DNA of 64,000 bases from Bacteroides caecigallinarum. Lineage in GTDB: Bacteria; Bacteroidota; Bacteroidia; Bacteroidales; Bacteroidaceae. The notes below the pieces were generated by a model. The model searched no databases, was not told the origin of the DNA, and saw only the letters and a program-made list of their open reading frames with translations. Where the stretch lies: contig NZ_JACJLQ010000011.1 in assembly GCF_016902295.1 (NCBI RefSeq), forward strand, positions 24,709-88,708, in the 5' to 3' direction. Within the stretch, counting starts at the first letter, position 1. The number at the start of each line of letters is the position of its first letter. Of the stretch, positions 63,715 through 64,000 are shown one piece after another. The translations under genes and the position numbers were made by a program.

Positions 63715-64000
63715 GTAAGCATTCAGTAAACCCCGTATGATTAGAACTGGTAAAGCCGGCATAGATTGTCTATTAAAAATTTCGACTTGTCTCTGAAAAT
63801 GTTGAATATATTCGACGATTTCTATCAGGATCTATTAAAAGCTAGGATTTTTCTCCGAAAAAGTCGAAGACATTAATACATACCTGTGACTTTTTCGGAG
63901 ATTCTTTAAATAATCTTCTTGTCTTTTAAAGATGATGGCAGTAATTCTGCAATGTCCTTGGAGTAATCACTGTCGTATTCATGTACGTGGTTAAGGAAAT
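63715..64000 (-). mobile_element. End of a putative IS66-family element (continues past window)
   Basis: The boundary begins GTAAGC, like IS66 termini. Inside is a 13-bp perfect inverted repeat (63853-63865 with 63888-63900) and then the 3' end of a coding frame that fits an IS66 transposase. The other end and target duplication lie beyond the window. Confidence 0.5.
63906..64000 (-). CDS. C-terminal end of a putative IS66 transposase (partial)
   Basis: An open frame enters from the right edge and ends at TAA (63908-63906). The 30 visible residues start FLNHVHEYD and end with DIAELLPSSLKDKKII. The F/YLxxV...LLP pattern resembles the IS66 C-terminal element found at the end of TnpC. Too short for a firm call. 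Confidence 0.5.
   Translation of the reverse strand, partial: FLNHVHEYDSDYSKDIAELLPSSLKDKKII

Noticed and set aside
1..64000. tRNA, rRNA or riboswitch genes
   Set aside because: No cloverleaf, rRNA-like or known riboswitch sequence was recognised by eye in the intergenic regions.

Overview
The window comes from a Bacteroidales chromosome of the Bacteroides/Phocaeicola/Prevotella type. The evidence is a SusC/SusD outer-membrane pair, a fimbrillin-like surface lipoprotein, a DUF5686 protein, the menaquinone methyltransferase MenG, and many promoters with the Bacteroidota -7 box TAnnTTTG (several with TTG or TTTG 19-20 bp upstream). Shine-Dalgarno sequences are mostly absent. The genus cannot be fixed from this sequence. 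I saw no rRNA, tRNA or CRISPR array.

Layout. 1-4.4 kb: phoH (cut by the window edge), purC, menG, aroE and a membrane-anchored alpha/beta hydrolase on the plus strand. 4.5-12.1 kb: nadE, a Fur-family regulator with a rubrerythrin, an LpxH-like phosphoesterase, lepA, and a pair made of an AlaX-like editing protein and a NUC1 endonuclease. 12.2-14.4 kb: a fimbrillin/GLUG lipoprotein preceded by an unlisted 48-residue peptide gene. 14.7-20.8 kb: hisH-hisA-hisF-hisIE-ftsE, then lysC and lysA. 20.9-30.2 kb: a GT2 glycosyltransferase, DUF5686, a Crp/Fnr regulator, a LolC/E-type permease with an aminotransferase, and a DUF4494-YggS-DHOD-like operon. 30.6-43.4 kb: two acyl-CoA synthetases, an LA_2272-type repeat protein, patatin, aminopeptidase P, a C1 peptidase, recJ-recQ and an XRE-cupin regulator. 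43.8-45.8 kb: dnaK behind a sigma-54-like promoter.

The accessory part begins after dnaK. It holds a HAD hydrolase, a restriction-modification operon (Sau3AI/MutH-type nuclease, C5 methyltransferase with a C-terminal extension, Vsr), a broken AlbA_2/ATPase gene, an orphan SusC/SusD pair, yaaA, a WYL regulator facing an AAA ATPase, and a cluster of small secreted and membrane proteins of unknown function. That cluster is flanked by a degraded second copy of the AAA gene's 3' end and a second copy of its promoter. The window ends in what looks like the tnpC end of an IS66-family element.

The most unusual signal is a set of five intergenic arrays (4.45, 25.28, 30.27, 33.56 and 43.50 kb). Each is built of short self-complementary units repeated exactly every 22 bp (21 bp at the last). 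The sequence differs between loci but the geometry does not. Two of the arrays share the same word, CGnnACACnnnCGTGtaACG, in four copies, and both lie between converging genes.
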